Counted from the first letter of the stretch, positions 25,502 through 34,463 are shown. The stretch is 64,000 nucleotides of DNA from Nocardia sp. NBC_01503 (GCF_036327755.1 NZ_CP109596.1:2418001-2482000), one strand, 5' to 3'. Notes: generated by a model from the letters alone, not told the origin. Numbers and translations: made by a program.

Positions 25502-26416
25502 TCAGCGCAGCGTGACCTGACGCGAGCGCAGACCGTCGCGCGAACGCCGCTCCTCGGTGCTCAGCGGTTCCTCGTTCTTCAGCGCGGCCGCCAGACGGGC
25601 GCCGAATTCCTTTGCGGCGGGCTCCCATTCGGTGGCGTGCCGCTCCGGATCCAGATCGAACACCGGCACCAGCAGACCGTGCGTACGGAACGAACCCGCG
25701 AAACGCGAACCCTCACCCAAGTGCAGCTCACCCGCCGCGTGCAACCGCGCGAGCGCCAGCATGAGCGCGTCCTCATCCTCCGGGCGCACCCAGCGCAGAT
25801 GCGCCTTCTCCCCGGCGTCCACCCACCAGGCCGCGCCGATGGCATCCGCGCCCAGGTTCAGGCGGGCCGAGGGCATGATCGCCTGATTCGCCTGCTCGAT
25901 GGTGGCGGCCACCTGCGGGTCCGGGGTGACGCCCGCGGGCACCCACCAATTGAAATCCTGATGCACGGTCACATCCAGGCCGGCATTGTCCAGCACATCC
26001 GAAAGGCTCGGCGCGCCTTCGACACTGGCCGCGGCCAGCGAATCGCCCGGTTCGGCGGACTGGGTCCACAGAATGGCGGTGGCGAGATCGGCGGCCGGAT
26101 TACCCGACTGGAACTGCACCTGGGTGCCGACGAAACCGACCGGCTCATCACCGGCCCGCACCAGCGCGGCCACCGCACCCGGCAGCACCGTCGCCAGGGT
26201 CACCGCGCGCTCGGCGGCCACACTCGGCGCCAGCTTCAGCGTCGCGGTGGCGGACGGCACGAACTCGCGGAGCGCGACCAGATCACACTCGGCGGCCAAA
26301 CCCTCGAACGGGCGCGTAATCGTCTGCGCGGCCTGCTCCTGCTCGGCGCGGCGCGCGGCCAGCTTCTCGGCGCGGTTGCTGTCCGGCTTCGGACTGTTGC
26401 GCTTGCTCTTACCCAT
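25502..26416 (-). CDS. DUF5926-family protein
   Basis: A soluble protein of 304 residues with a very basic N-terminus (MGKSKRNSPKPDSN, then Arg/Glu-rich helix) and an acidic alpha/beta remainder. The pattern (VALREFVPSATATLKL, HQDFNWWVPAGVTPDP, ARLNLGADAIGAAWWVD, HLRWVRPEDEDALMLALARLHA) matches the actinobacterial DUF5926 family as I recall it. Function is unknown. The ATG at 26416 is used; the frame stays open upstream into repeat DNA, which is not coding. Confidence 0.75.
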   Translation of the reverse strand: MGKSKRNSPKPDSNRAEKLAARRAEQEQAAQTITRPFEGLAAECDLVALREFVPSATATLKLAPSVAAERAVTLATVLPGAVAALVRAGDEPVGFVGTQVQFQSGNPAADLATAILWTQSAEPGDSLAAASVEGAPSLSDVLDNAGLDVTVHQDFNWWVPAGVTPDPQVAATIEQANQAIMPSARLNLGADAIGAAWWVDAGEKAHLRWVRPEDEDALMLALARLHAAGELHLGEGSRFAGSFRTHGLLVPVFDLDPERHATEWEPAAKEFGARLAAALKNEEPLSTEERRSRDGLRSRQVTLR

Positions 26417-26440
26417 GGTTGGCAAAGTTACTGTATCCAT

Positions 26441-27027
26441 TTGCCTCCGCTTCGCTCCGGCGGGTGGAGTGCCTTTTGCCTCCGCTTCGCTCCGGCGGGT
26501 GCAGTGCCTTTTGCCTCCGCTTCGCTCCGGCGGGTTCGTGGCCCTGTGAGCCCGTTTCTTCCCTCCCTCCGCTCCCCCGCTGCGCTCCTCCGCTCCACTC
26601 AGTCCAGAAACGGGCCGGGCCACGAACTTTGAACTCTTGCGGTCCGGCGTGCCAGCACCGCAGAGTTACGCCACCGGGAGCAGGGCCTTGGTACGGCCGG
26701 GGTGATTCGCCGCGACTCGACCCGCCACAGTCCAGAAACGGGCCGGGCCACGAACTTTGAACTCTTGCGGTCCGGCGTGCCAGCACCGCAGAGTTACGCC
26801 ACCGGGAGCAGGGCCTTGGTACGGCCGGGGTGATTCGCCGCGACTCGACCCGCCACAGTCCAGAAACGGGCCGGGCCACGAACTTTGAACTCTTGCGGTC
26901 CGCCGTGCCAGCACCGCAGAGTTACGCCACCGGGAGCAGGGCCTTGGTACGGCCGGGGTGATTCGCCGCGACTCGACCCGCCACAGTCCAGAAACGGGCC
27001 GGGCCACGAACTTTGAGCCATGTAGTT
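26441..27027. repeat. Family-A hairpin repeat, copy III, with tandem 128-bp units carrying a gene end
   Basis: This occupies nearly all of the gap of about 630 bp between the DUF5926 and glycerophosphodiesterase genes. Three 35-bp repeats of TTGCCTCCGCTTCGCTCCGG (26441, 26476, 26511) lead to the left arm (26533-26559). The right arm (26606-26627) begins a 128-bp unit present three times in full (starts 26600, 26728, 26856) and a fourth time in part (26984). Each unit contains, on the minus strand, an in-frame stretch ending PGRTKALLPVA-stop, which is the C-terminus of a glycerophosphodiesterase like the neighbouring gene (PGRTKGLLPVT-stop). Confidence 0.9.
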
Positions 27028-27049
27028 GGAGGTGCTGGCGCAGAAGGGT

Positions 27050-27817
27050 TTACGTGACCGGGAGCAGGCCCTTGGTACGGCCCGGGAGGTTGGTCGCGAT
27101 CCAGCTGACGCCCAGGTCCGAGCAGAGGCGGACATCCTCGGGATCGTCGACGGTCCAGACGTAGGTGGCGCGGCCCGCGGCGGCGGCCTTGTCGACCAGG
27201 TCCGGGTGTTCGCGCAGGGTGCGGACCGAGGGGCCGATGGCGGTGGCGCCCACGGTGGTGGCCGCGCCGCCGGAGAGGTAGAGGGAGGACTCGCCGAGCA
27301 GGACGGTCGGGAGCAGCGGCGCGGCGCGGCGGATGCGCCAGACCGCGGTGGCGGCGAAGGAGATCACCACGGCGCGGGAGTGGTCGGCCGAGGCCGGGGC
27401 GGCAATTCCGTAGCGCTGCAATTCGTTCAGCAGGGTGGTCTCGACGAGGGCGCCGAAGCGCACCGGATGTTTGGTCTCGATGAAGAGTTTGGTGGGGCGG
27501 CTCTTCCAATCCAGCACCAACTCGATGAGCTCGGCCAGGGTCAGCACCGGCGACGGCTCCGCCTCGGTGCCGAAGTTCAAGGCGCGCAACTCCTCGAGGG
27601 TCAGCTCCGATACCGCGCCGATGCCATTGGAGGTGCGCTCCACGGTGCGGTCGTGCACGCAGACCAGGTGTCCGTCCTTGGTCAGCCGGATATCGCATTC
27701 GACACCGTCCGCGCCCTCCTGCAGCGCGAGATCGTATGCGGCGAGGGTGTGTTCGGGTCGCGCCGCCGACGCCCCCCGGTGCGCCACCACGAATGGTGCG
27801 CGACTGGCCCGGCTCAC
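27050..27817 (-). CDS. glpQ1: Glycerophosphodiester phosphodiesterase (GlpQ1-like)
   Basis: An enzyme of 255 residues of the GDPD family that hydrolyses glycerophosphodiesters to glycerol-3-phosphate and an alcohol. Catalytic and metal-binding motifs are at the N-terminal end: VAHRGASAARPEHTLAAY, GVECDIRLTKDGHLVCVHD and the family's IETKHP. It has no signal peptide, so it is likely cytosolic. The ATG overlaps the stop of the upstream DUF4328 gene by 4 bp. It corresponds to Rv3842c. Its 3' end has been copied into the repeat array just downstream. Confidence 0.93.
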   Translation of the reverse strand: MSRASRAPFVVAHRGASAARPEHTLAAYDLALQEGADGVECDIRLTKDGHLVCVHDRTVERTSNGIGAVSELTLEELRALNFGTEAEPSPVLTLAELIELVLDWKSRPTKLFIETKHPVRFGALVETTLLNELQRYGIAAPASADHSRAVVISFAATAVWRIRRAAPLLPTVLLGESSLYLSGGAATTVGATAIGPSVRTLREHPDLVDKAAAAGRATYVWTVDDPEDVRLCSDLGVSWIATNLPGRTKGLLPVT

Positions 27818-28908
27818 TTCGCCAATACCTCCTCGTGCTCTGCTTCCGCCGGATTCGATGCGGTCGCTTCATCATTGCCGACGGGCTCCGCGGGCGCGCG
27901 CCCGGCGGAATCCGATTTCCGCTCGGCGGCGGGCCGCACCGGCGCGATCACCGGTACGGCGGGCGCGGTCGCGGGCAGCCAGCGCCGCGGGGTGAGCGGT
28001 TTACCGCGCAGATCGACTCCGGCGAAGGCACGTACCAGCCACAGCGTCAGCACCGCGACCCCGGCCGCCACCAGATCGGTCCACATGGTCACCAGGACAC
28101 CATCCGCGCGCACCTGCAGCGTTCCGGCGAACCGGTACAGCAGCACCGCCACCACCAGCACACCATTGAGAATCCAAGCCGCCCACCAGATCCGGACCGC
28201 GCGCAGCAGCCGCGAATCGAGTTCGCCGGTCTTGACGGCCTCGGTGAGGAAGACACCCGGCCACACCAGATTCGCACCCGGAATCAGGCAGCCGAGGAAG
28301 AGTTCGACGCGCGGTCGCGGATCCACCCGGCGCACACCGGCATACGCGGTACGGCGGGCCTGTACCAGCCAGCCGACCAGGGCGACCGCGGTGAGCAGCG
28401 CCAGCAGCGCGGCCAGAATCGACGAGACCGTCACCGCCCCATCGGAGATCCACAGCAACCACGGCTGGATCAAACGGGTGCGGTTGCGCAGCAGAATGCC
28501 GTAGCGGCCGAGCTCGGCCAGGGCCGAGACGCCGAAGATGACGGCCGTGGCGATCAGCAGCCGGGGCAGGCGCGCGGTGAGCGCCTCGAGCCGGCCGACC
28601 GGGGTGGCGACGGTATCCGGGACGCGATCCCGCAACCCCCAGCGCGGAATCTGGTTGTAGCGCGGCGTCTCGAGCGACGACTGCGGCCGAACCGCCTGCG
28701 CGGGATGCGATTTGCGGCCGGGCGGGCGCGCCACCCAGCGGTAGTTACGCCGGGCCGGCGGTGCGTCCACCGGGGCGGGTGAGAGCAGTACGCCGTGGCA
28801 GCGCGGGCACCAGTGCAGCGGTTTGCCCTGCACGGCCCAGCGGGCCCCGCAGCGGGCGCACGGCTGTACGACCGTGGATCGCTGATCTGCCACGTTCCCC
28901 CCGTTCAT
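27814..28908 (-). CDS. DUF4328 membrane protein with N-terminal zinc ribbon (Rv3843c-like)
   Basis: A protein of 364 residues. The N-terminus has a CxxC...CxxC zinc-ribbon-like pair (CARCGARW and WCPRCHG, residues about 17-38). Six or seven membrane helices follow from about residue 108 to 315, and the C-terminal tail is Ala/Pro/Glu-rich. The membrane part matches DUF4328. It is translationally linked at both ends: its ATG overlaps the rhodanese stop by 1 bp and its stop overlaps the GDPD start. Function is unknown. Confidence 0.85.
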   Translation of the reverse strand: MNGGNVADQRSTVVQPCARCGARWAVQGKPLHWCPRCHGVLLSPAPVDAPPARRNYRWVARPPGRKSHPAQAVRPQSSLETPRYNQIPRWGLRDRVPDTVATPVGRLEALTARLPRLLIATAVIFGVSALAELGRYGILLRNRTRLIQPWLLWISDGAVTVSSILAALLALLTAVALVGWLVQARRTAYAGVRRVDPRPRVELFLGCLIPGANLVWPGVFLTEAVKTGELDSRLLRAVRIWWAAWILNGVLVVAVLLYRFAGTLQVRADGVLVTMWTDLVAAGVAVLTLWLVRAFAGVDLRGKPLTPRRWLPATAPAVPVIAPVRPAAERKSDSAGRAPAEPVGNDEATASNPAEAEHEEVLAK

Positions 28909-29282
28909 CAGTAGACCTTCGCCTCGTCCGGATTGTCACCGGTGAGCGGTCGCCCGGCGCGCTGCCAGGCCACCATGCCGCCGTCGACCATGACGGCCTC
29001 GATACCGACCGACTCCAGGAATTGCACTGCGGTCACCGAGCGACCGCCCTGCCTGCAAATCACGTAGATCTCGGCGTCGTAGTTCAATTCGTCGAGGCGC
29101 GCGGGCACGTCGACCAAGGGGATGTGCAGGGCTCCGGGCGCGTGCCCGAGCCGCCACTCATCCTCCTCGCGCACGTCGAGCAGTAGGGCGGCCGCGCAGT
29201 CGGTGGCCGCCCGGGGCGCGGCGGTGTCGAACTCCGCAGGCACCTCCTCGATCGGGATCGAGGGGATATGGGGACTGGTCAC
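28908..29282 (-). CDS. Rhodanese-like sulfurtransferase
   Basis: A single-domain rhodanese of 124 residues from the GTG at 29282. The active-site loop is CRQGGRS with the catalytic Cys, preceded by LLLDVREEDEWRLGHAPGALHIPL, a typical rhodanese start. The open frame upstream of the GTG is not used because the family domain starts just after it. It is the first gene of a rhodanese-DUF4328-GDPD operon. The sulfur acceptor is unknown. Confidence 0.88.
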   Translation of the reverse strand: MTSPHIPSIPIEEVPAEFDTAAPRAATDCAAALLLDVREEDEWRLGHAPGALHIPLVDVPARLDELNYDAEIYVICRQGGRSVTAVQFLESVGIEAVMVDGGMVAWQRAGRPLTGDNPDEAKVY

Positions 29283-29608
29283 GGCATCGATCCTGCCACG
29301 GGCGTGCGGGGGCCGTGGAGTTCTGTCCCGGCGAAGCGTCCCGCGGCTGGTATCGGAGTCGGAGTTATCCACAGAATCCACAACCTGATCCACAGGTTGA
29401 GAACTGTCCGGAATGTCTGGTCGATCGGTCTGAAACATCCGGTCGACCGCTCCGAAATGTCCCCTCCACGTCTCGGAGCGACCGACCCGATATCTGGTTG
29501 GACGGCGGCGGTTCCGAATCGGTTCCGTTCGCGTTCGAAAAAAAACGACAACACTACAGAAAATCCGAAATCCTCAGCCCACGCAGGCAAGATCGGTAGC
29601 CTGGCGCT
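29283..29608. other. Divergent intergenic region with a cluster of DnaA-box-like 9-mers
   Basis: A gap of 326 bp between divergent genes. At 29365-29394 three ATCCACA motifs lie in a row: TTATCCACA (29365-29373, a perfect E. coli-type DnaA box), GAATCCACA (29374-29382) and TGATCCACA (29386-29394). The last is inside an inverted repeat CAACCTG/CAGGTTG. An A-rich tract (29537-29546) precedes the gene at 29609. No gene is seen. Confidence 0.45.
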
Positions 29609-30220
29609 ATGACCATGAGCAGGGGGCTACTCGACGGACTGGATATCACCGGACTCAACACCGCACTCTCCGAGGCGACATGCCTGGGGATCGACGTCGA
29701 CGCGGCGGCCGGAACGCTACGGCTGGAACTCGACGTACTCACACTGCCCGTCGGCGGACCACCGCCGGAAGACTGTGACATCTGCCTGACCCTGACCGGG
29801 GTCAGCCGCGTCGCCGCCTCCCTGCGCCGGCAGCGCTGGGACGATCTCGACCCGGTCGTACTCCCCCTCGAACTCGAGGGCCTGCACGATGCGGTCAGCA
29901 GCTTCGGCGGCGGCGCACTGCACGGCTGGGAATTCTTCGACCTCAGCGACAAAGCCTGGACGCAGTGGCGCAAACTGCTCAGCTTCGACACGGTCCTGGC
30001 CGACCGCCCCGCCGCGCACATGTTGGAGATCTCCCAGGAGGAGGGCATCGACCCGCGCGAACTCGATATTCGAGTGTGGTTCGACGGCGTCACCGTCGCC
30101 GACAAACAGGGCTGCAACATCGCGCTGAACGAGTTCGTCGCCGGTGGTGTGCGCTGGTGGCAGGCGCACGACGCGGCAGATCCGCGCACCATGAAGCCGA
30201 ATATCGTCCCGCCGCTGTAA
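29609..30220 (+). CDS. Hypothetical protein
   Basis: A soluble acidic protein of 203 residues with no signal peptide or membrane segment. A tryptophan-rich middle (GWEFFDLSDKAWTQWRKLLSF) and a strand-rich C-terminal part (ELDIRVWFDGVTVAD) stand out. I do not recognise a family. It lies between the rhodanese operon and sodA and is followed by a terminator-like hairpin at 30251. Confidence 0.65.
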   Translation: MTMSRGLLDGLDITGLNTALSEATCLGIDVDAAAGTLRLELDVLTLPVGGPPPEDCDICLTLTGVSRVAASLRRQRWDDLDPVVLPLELEGLHDAVSSFGGGALHGWEFFDLSDKAWTQWRKLLSFDTVLADRPAAHMLEISQEEGIDPRELDIRVWFDGVTVADKQGCNIALNEFVAGGVRWWQAHDAADPRTMKPNIVPPL

Positions 30221-30250
30221 CTTTCCGGCCAGCCCCCGAATCGAGCCGAA

Positions 30251-30279
30251 GGGCCGCACCGCAGACCGCGGGGCGGCCC
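30251..30279 (+). terminator. Terminator-like hairpin
   Basis: GGGCCGC (30251-30257) pairs with GCGGCCC (30273-30279) 30 bp after the preceding stop, with a CTGTCC tail. Confidence 0.5.
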
Positions 30280-30454
30280 TGTCCATGTGTGGGATGCCCG
30301 CGGCCGGGCAGTCCACAGGGTGGGACACCGCCCCCGCATCGGAATGAGGGGGCACACACCCCGGTTGCATCGAAGCGGGTGTACGAATGATGGTTGGGTG
30401 CCCCTGGGCACAATTGCCGAGGGCGCACAGCCCCGACACTGAGGAAGGGACATC

Positions 30455-31078
30455 GTGGCTGAATACACGCTGCCAGATCTGGACTACGACTACAGCGCTC
30501 TGGAGCCGTTCATCTCCGGGCAGATCAACGAGATCCACCACACCAAGCACCACGCCGCTTACGTCGCGGGCGCCAATGCCGCGATCGAGAAGCTGGAAGC
30601 CGCCCGCGAGGCCGGCGACCACGCCGCCATCTTCCTGAACGAGAAGAACCTGGCCTTCCACCTGGGCGGCCACGTCAACCACTCCATCTGGTGGAAGAGC
30701 CTGTCCAAGGACGGCGGCGACAAGCCGGTCGGCGACCTGGCCGCGGCCATTTCCGACCAGTTCGGGTCGTTCGACAAGTTCGTCGCGCAGTTTTCCGCGG
30801 CCGCCAACGGCCTGCAGGGCTCGGGCTGGGCGTGGCTGGGCTACGACACCCTGGGCAACAAGCTGCTCACCTTCCAGCTCACCGATCAGCAGGGCAATGT
30901 GCCGCTGGGCATCATCCCGCTGCTGGGCCTGGACATGTGGGAGCACGCCTTCTACCTGCAGTACAAGAACGTCAAGGCGGACTACGTCAAGGCGTTCTGG
31001 AACGTGGTCAACTGGGCCGAGGTGCAGGACCGCTTCACCCGCGCCACCGCGCAGGGCAAGGGCCTGATCTTCGGCTGA
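30455..31078 (+). CDS. sodA: Superoxide dismutase, Fe/Mn family
   Basis: An enzyme of 207 residues that converts superoxide to peroxide and oxygen. The metal ligands are in [10 protein letters not shown] (N-terminal His), [13 protein letters not shown] (second His) and the family signature [11 protein letters not shown] (Asp and His). The C-terminal domain also holds GWAWLGYD. The GTG start has an AAGGGA site. It corresponds to Rv3846. The M. tuberculosis protein uses iron and is found outside the cell without a signal peptide; this one also has no signal peptide. The metal here is not certain. Confidence 0.96.
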   Translation: MAEYTLPDLDYDYSALEPFISGQINEIHHTKHHAAYVAGANAAIEKLEAAREAGDHAAIFLNEKNLAFHLGGHVNHSIWWKSLSKDGGDKPVGDLAAAISDQFGSFDKFVAQFSAAANGLQGSGWAWLGYDTLGNKLLTFQLTDQQGNVPLGIIPLLGLDMWEHAFYLQYKNVKADYVKAFWNVVNWAEVQDRFTRATAQGKGLIFG

Positions 31079-31164
31079 CAAGCCGGGATGCCGTGGGGGC
31101 TGATCACCCCCACGCCCCCGAGCGGGCACCGGGGACGCAGCCCCCGCGCCCATTCGCACTTCGA

Positions 31165-31192
31165 GGCCCGCGAGCCGGTTGGTTCGCGGGCC
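31165..31192 (+). terminator. Intrinsic terminator after sodA
   Basis: A perfect 9-bp stem GGCCCGCGA (31165-31173) pairing with TCGCGGGCC (31184-31192), with a 10-nt loop and a TTCTGC tail, 86 bp beyond the sodA stop. Confidence 0.65.
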
Positions 31193-31338
31193 TTCTGCAT
31201 ATCCGGAAACCGGTGTCGGACGGGGTGTCCGAGTGCTGGCACTCTTTGGTACTTGTGTGCCAGACATAACCAGGTACAAACTCGGGTACTACTAAAACGG
31301 GCATAGCCGCCCCGATTCATCACTTCGGGAGGCACACG

Positions 31339-31875
31339 ATGAGCGAGCAGATCGGTGTGTTGCCGTTTCTCTCATCAGCGGAACAGGCGCGCGGTTCCCT
31401 GCGCGGGTTCGTGATCTCCGGGCGCTGGCCCGACTCCACCAAGGAATGGGCGCAAGTCCTGGTACTCGCCGTGCGAGTGGCCAGCCTGCCCGGAATCCTG
31501 CCGACCACCACCGTATTCGGGGCCCGCGAAGAGCTACCCGATGATCCGCAACCCGGAATGGTTGGCCTGGTCATCGCGGAGGGCACCGTACTCGGCGATG
31601 CCGCACTGCTGCCGGGGAAGTTTGCCGAACATGTGCCACCGGCCTTGATCATGCTCCATCCGCCGCGTGAGACGCGCCCTTCGCTGCCCGAATGCGCGGG
31701 CGCGGCCTCCGGCACCCTGCTACTGCCGGGACTACCGCATCTGGGGTTGGAGCATCGCGCCGCCTGGGTCGAAACCGATGTCGACGGGGCCGTGACCTCG
31801 ATGGTCTCCCGGGTCGGGGTCGATCCGATCAGCGATCCCGATACCGCGGTTCTGGCTATGCTGCTGGCCGCGTAA
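31339..31875 (+). CDS. Conserved hypothetical protein, in the place of Rv3847
   Basis: A soluble protein of 178 residues with an ATG preceded by GGGAGG. It is rich in Leu, Pro and Gly with no membrane helix. The position directly after sodA and the length agree with Rv3847 of M. tuberculosis, which has no known function; the relation is inferred from context, not from a comparison. Confidence 0.65.
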   Translation: MSEQIGVLPFLSSAEQARGSLRGFVISGRWPDSTKEWAQVLVLAVRVASLPGILPTTTVFGAREELPDDPQPGMVGLVIAEGTVLGDAALLPGKFAEHVPPALIMLHPPRETRPSLPECAGAASGTLLLPGLPHLGLEHRAAWVETDVDGAVTSMVSRVGVDPISDPDTAVLAMLLAA

Positions 31876-31979
31876 GGGTTCCCGAAACTTCTCGGCAGCG
31901 CGCCCAAACTTATTGTGCGCATTGCGATTTCGGCCATGCGCGTTTGCGGATGTCGGGTTTGCCGGAGTAGTATCGCCGG

Positions 31980-32080
31980 GAGCGAAGGGGAGTAGCCCCC
32001 AATCATGTAGTCGACATACTGATCCCTCCCGGATCCGGCTGCGTGAACCGGAATCACCCGGTGGGCGAGACCTTCGGCCA
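31980..32080 (+). promoter_or_regulatory. yybP-ykoY manganese riboswitch
   Basis: The two conserved internal-loop signatures of the Mn2+-sensing yybP-ykoY element are present: GGGGAGTAGC (31987-31996) and GCGAGACCTTCGGCC (about 32065-32079). The base stem pairs CGAAGG (31983-31988) with CCTTCG (32071-32076). Arms in between can form the two coaxial hairpins (for example CCGGATCCGG and ACCGG...CCCGGT). It ends about 90 nt before the ATG of a TMEM165-type Mn exporter, the classic target. It is expected to switch the gene on when Mn2+ is high. Confidence 0.9.
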
Positions 32081-32168
32081 TGACAACCAAACCGATCACG
32101 GTGCGGATGTCGGCTGAAGCCCCCGCGAATTCAGTCGGCAGGCCGGAGAAACCTGGGAGCCGAAAAAC

Positions 32169-32900
32169 ATGATCACCACGATATTGCTGAGCTTCGGCGC
32201 GCTCTTCCTCGCCGAACTGGGCGATAAATCGCAGCTGATGGCCTTGACCTTCGCACTGCGCTACCGCTGGTGGATCGTGCTCTCCGCCATCACCGTCGCC
32301 AGCGTTCTGGTGAACCTCATCGCCGTCGGCGTCGGCCACTTCATCGGTGCGGCCCTGCCCACCGACCTCATCTCACTCTTCGCCGCCGCCACCCTGATCG
32401 CGGTCGGCCTGTGGACCTTGCGCGAGGTACTGCCCGGACCGGCGATCGTGGACGATACCGAAGCCGCGCCGCCGCAGACCAAATCCCGTTCGGCCTTCCT
32501 GGTCGTGCTCTCGGCCTTCCTGCTCGCCGAACTCGGCGACCGCACCATGTTCGCCACCATGGCCCTCGCCACCAAGAACGGGTGGATCGCGGTGTGGATC
32601 GGCTCGGTCGCGGGCATGGTCGCGGCGGGCGCGCTGGCCATTCTCATCGGTGTGACCGTGGGCAAACACATTCCCGAGCGCACCATCGCGGCCGCGTCGG
32701 GTCTGCTGTTCCTGTACTTCGGCGCGATCACCCTGCTCGGCACCCTCGCGCCCGGTGCGGGGACGATCGGCGCGATCGCCATCGGCGCGATACTGCCCGC
32801 CGTCGCCGGTGCGGTGCTACTCGTGTTGCGCCGCAGGGCATTCGAGCGGGCGCCGGAGCGATCGGCCGCGGCGGAACAGCCCGAGCTCAAACTTCCCTGA
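32169..32900 (+). CDS. TMEM165/GDT1-family cation exporter (probable Mn2+ efflux)
   Basis: A membrane protein of 243 residues with six or seven helices in two homologous halves. Each half has the family's signature: ELGDKSQ at residues 16-22 and ELGDRT in the second half. Bacterial members such as Vibrio MneA export manganese. The Mn riboswitch directly upstream strongly supports a manganese role. Its last 14 bases overlap the end of the convergent TetR gene. Confidence 0.9.
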   Translation: MITTILLSFGALFLAELGDKSQLMALTFALRYRWWIVLSAITVASVLVNLIAVGVGHFIGAALPTDLISLFAAATLIAVGLWTLREVLPGPAIVDDTEAAPPQTKSRSAFLVVLSAFLLAELGDRTMFATMALATKNGWIAVWIGSVAGMVAAGALAILIGVTVGKHIPERTIAAASGLLFLYFGAITLLGTLAPGAGTIGAIAIGAILPAVAGAVLLVLRRRAFERAPERSAAAEQPELKLP

Positions 32901-33552
32901 GCGCCTCGGTATCGGAGGTCTCGCCGAAGAGCGCACCACTGCGGCGCACCAGGGCGACCAGGGGATCGCGGAGCGCGCGCAGACCGTCGATATCGCCCAC
33001 GGCAATGCGATTGGTGACCATCGCGGACAACGCGGCCACCAGGGTCTGGCAGGCGAAGAGTTGATCGTCGGTATCGGCGCGAAGAATATCGGCGACCATG
33101 GCGACGAAGGTTTCCTGCAGATGGGTGCGGCGGATGATGGCCTCCGGGCTGACCGCGTACACCTCGACGAGAAACAGTCTGGCGTAGGCGGGTTCGGCGG
33201 CCAGGGCATCGAGGTACGCGCCCAGGACGCGTTCGATGCGTTCGGACTGGGTCTCACCGTCGAACTCCGCACCCGTGACCGCGAAGATACCGGTGAGCAT
33301 CAACTCCACCGCGCGTTCGTAGGCGGCCTCGAAACAGTCTTCCTTGGAACGGAATTGCTCATAGAAGGTTTCGCGTGAAACACCGGCGCGTTTGATGACC
33401 GCGGCGACCGGCGTTCCGACATAACCGTTTTCGGCCATCGCCTCGGCCATGGCCAGCAGGATGCGATCGCGCTGTGCGGCGACCACCGTCTCACGCGGCA
33501 GACCGTGACGGCCGCGGGGCAGCTGGCGGGCGGTGACTGCCGAATCGGCCAT
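32887..33552 (-). CDS. TetR-family transcriptional regulator
   Basis: A protein of 221 residues with an N-terminal helix-turn-helix (GTPVAAVIKRAGVSRETFYEQFRSKED in two adjoining blocks, about residues 45-72) and a divergent ligand-binding C-terminal domain. The ATG overlaps the stop of the SDR gene (TGATG), so both come from one transcript and the regulator probably controls that operon. A parS-like 14-mer (33368-33381) lies inside the coding sequence over the recognition helix region. Confidence 0.9.
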   Translation of the reverse strand: MADSAVTARQLPRGRHGLPRETVVAAQRDRILLAMAEAMAENGYVGTPVAAVIKRAGVSRETFYEQFRSKEDCFEAAYERAVELMLTGIFAVTGAEFDGETQSERIERVLGAYLDALAAEPAYARLFLVEVYAVSPEAIIRRTHLQETFVAMVADILRADTDDQLFACQTLVAALSAMVTNRIAVGDIDGLRALRDPLVALVRRSGALFGETSDTEALREV

Positions 33553-34463
33553 CAGGCGAGCTTCCTCATTCTGGGCGGGCGGGCAGGCTGCTCGGTGGTG
33601 AAAGCCACCGGCTCGGTCGTCGCCACGGCCAATCCCGGTGCGACACCGTGCCGCAGAGCGTAGTCGACAACCCGCTGCCCCACCCCTCGGAAGCTCAGCA
33701 CCACACCCACCCAGTACGGGGAGAAGACCCGGCGCGAGCGCCGGGCCAGCGCACGTTCCATGGCATCGATGGCCGGGCCCAACGGTGCGATGCCGGAGAC
33801 GGTGCTGCGGCCCAGAATGCTGCGCGCGGCATCGGTTCCGAAACCGCGACTGGTCATTTCGGTATCGAGTTCGGCGAAGTAGGCCATGCCGACCTTCGCG
33901 CCGGTATGGCGTAGCTCGATGCGCAGAGTGTCGCCGAGTGCCTCCAGCGCCGCCTTCGACGCGCTGTACGCACCGGCCAGGGGTAGATGGATGGCGGCGG
34001 CCAGGGAGGACACCATCAGCACGTATCCGCCCGGATGCGCGATATGCGGGCCCGCCGCGCGGATCGTGTAGTACGCACCCAGCACATTGACGGTGAGCGT
34101 CTCCTCCAGCACCGTCGGATCGCCGTCCAGCAGCGGAAGCTGGCGTGCGATACCGGCATTCACCACCACCGCGTCCAAACCGCCCAACTCCATGGTGAGT
34201 GAATTGACCACCCGCTGCACCTGCGCCGGATCACCCACATCGCAGTACCGCCACGGGGCCTCCCCGCAGTCGGCGGCCACCTCGGCCAGCAGTCCCTCTT
34301 CGATACCGAGCAGCGCCACCCGGGCGCCCCGGGCATGCAACTGCCGGGCGAGAGCCGCCCCGATACCGCGCGCGGCACCGGTGACCAGAATGCGTTGCCC
34401 GCTCACTTGCCGGGCGGAGTGGAAAAGACCACGGCGCGAACGTCGGGCCGCGTGGGCGTTCAT
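33552..34463 (-). CDS. Short-chain dehydrogenase/reductase
   Basis: An NAD(P)-dependent SDR of 303 residues. The cofactor motif is TGAARGIG, followed by NAG (VVNAGIA) and the catalytic Ser and YSASK (Tyr-x-x-x-Lys). A C-terminal extension of about 60 residues beyond the usual 250 has a hydrophobic part (VFSPYWVGVVLSFRGVG) that may attach to the membrane. The ATG at 34463 is chosen; the frame stays open far upstream through a repeat and a gene on the other strand, which is not coding. Confidence 0.85.
   Translation of the reverse strand: MNAHAARRSRRGLFHSARQVSGQRILVTGAARGIGAALARQLHARGARVALLGIEEGLLAEVAADCGEAPWRYCDVGDPAQVQRVVNSLTMELGGLDAVVVNAGIARQLPLLDGDPTVLEETLTVNVLGAYYTIRAAGPHIAHPGGYVLMVSSLAAAIHLPLAGAYSASKAALEALGDTLRIELRHTGAKVGMAYFAELDTEMTSRGFGTDAARSILGRSTVSGIAPLGPAIDAMERALARRSRRVFSPYWVGVVLSFRGVGQRVVDYALRHGVAPGLAVATTEPVAFTTEQPARPPRMRKLA

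Noticed and set aside
26409..27875. Minus-strand frames joining repeat units into proteins (for example with PGRTKALLPVA ends)
   Set aside because: They are made of repeat DNA. Only the GDPD C-terminal remnant is gene-derived, and it is not a complete gene.
31231..31244. HrcA CIRCE-like element (GAGTGC-TG-GCACTC)
   Set aside because: The half-sites are in the opposite order and 2 bp apart instead of 9, and the downstream gene is not a chaperone.
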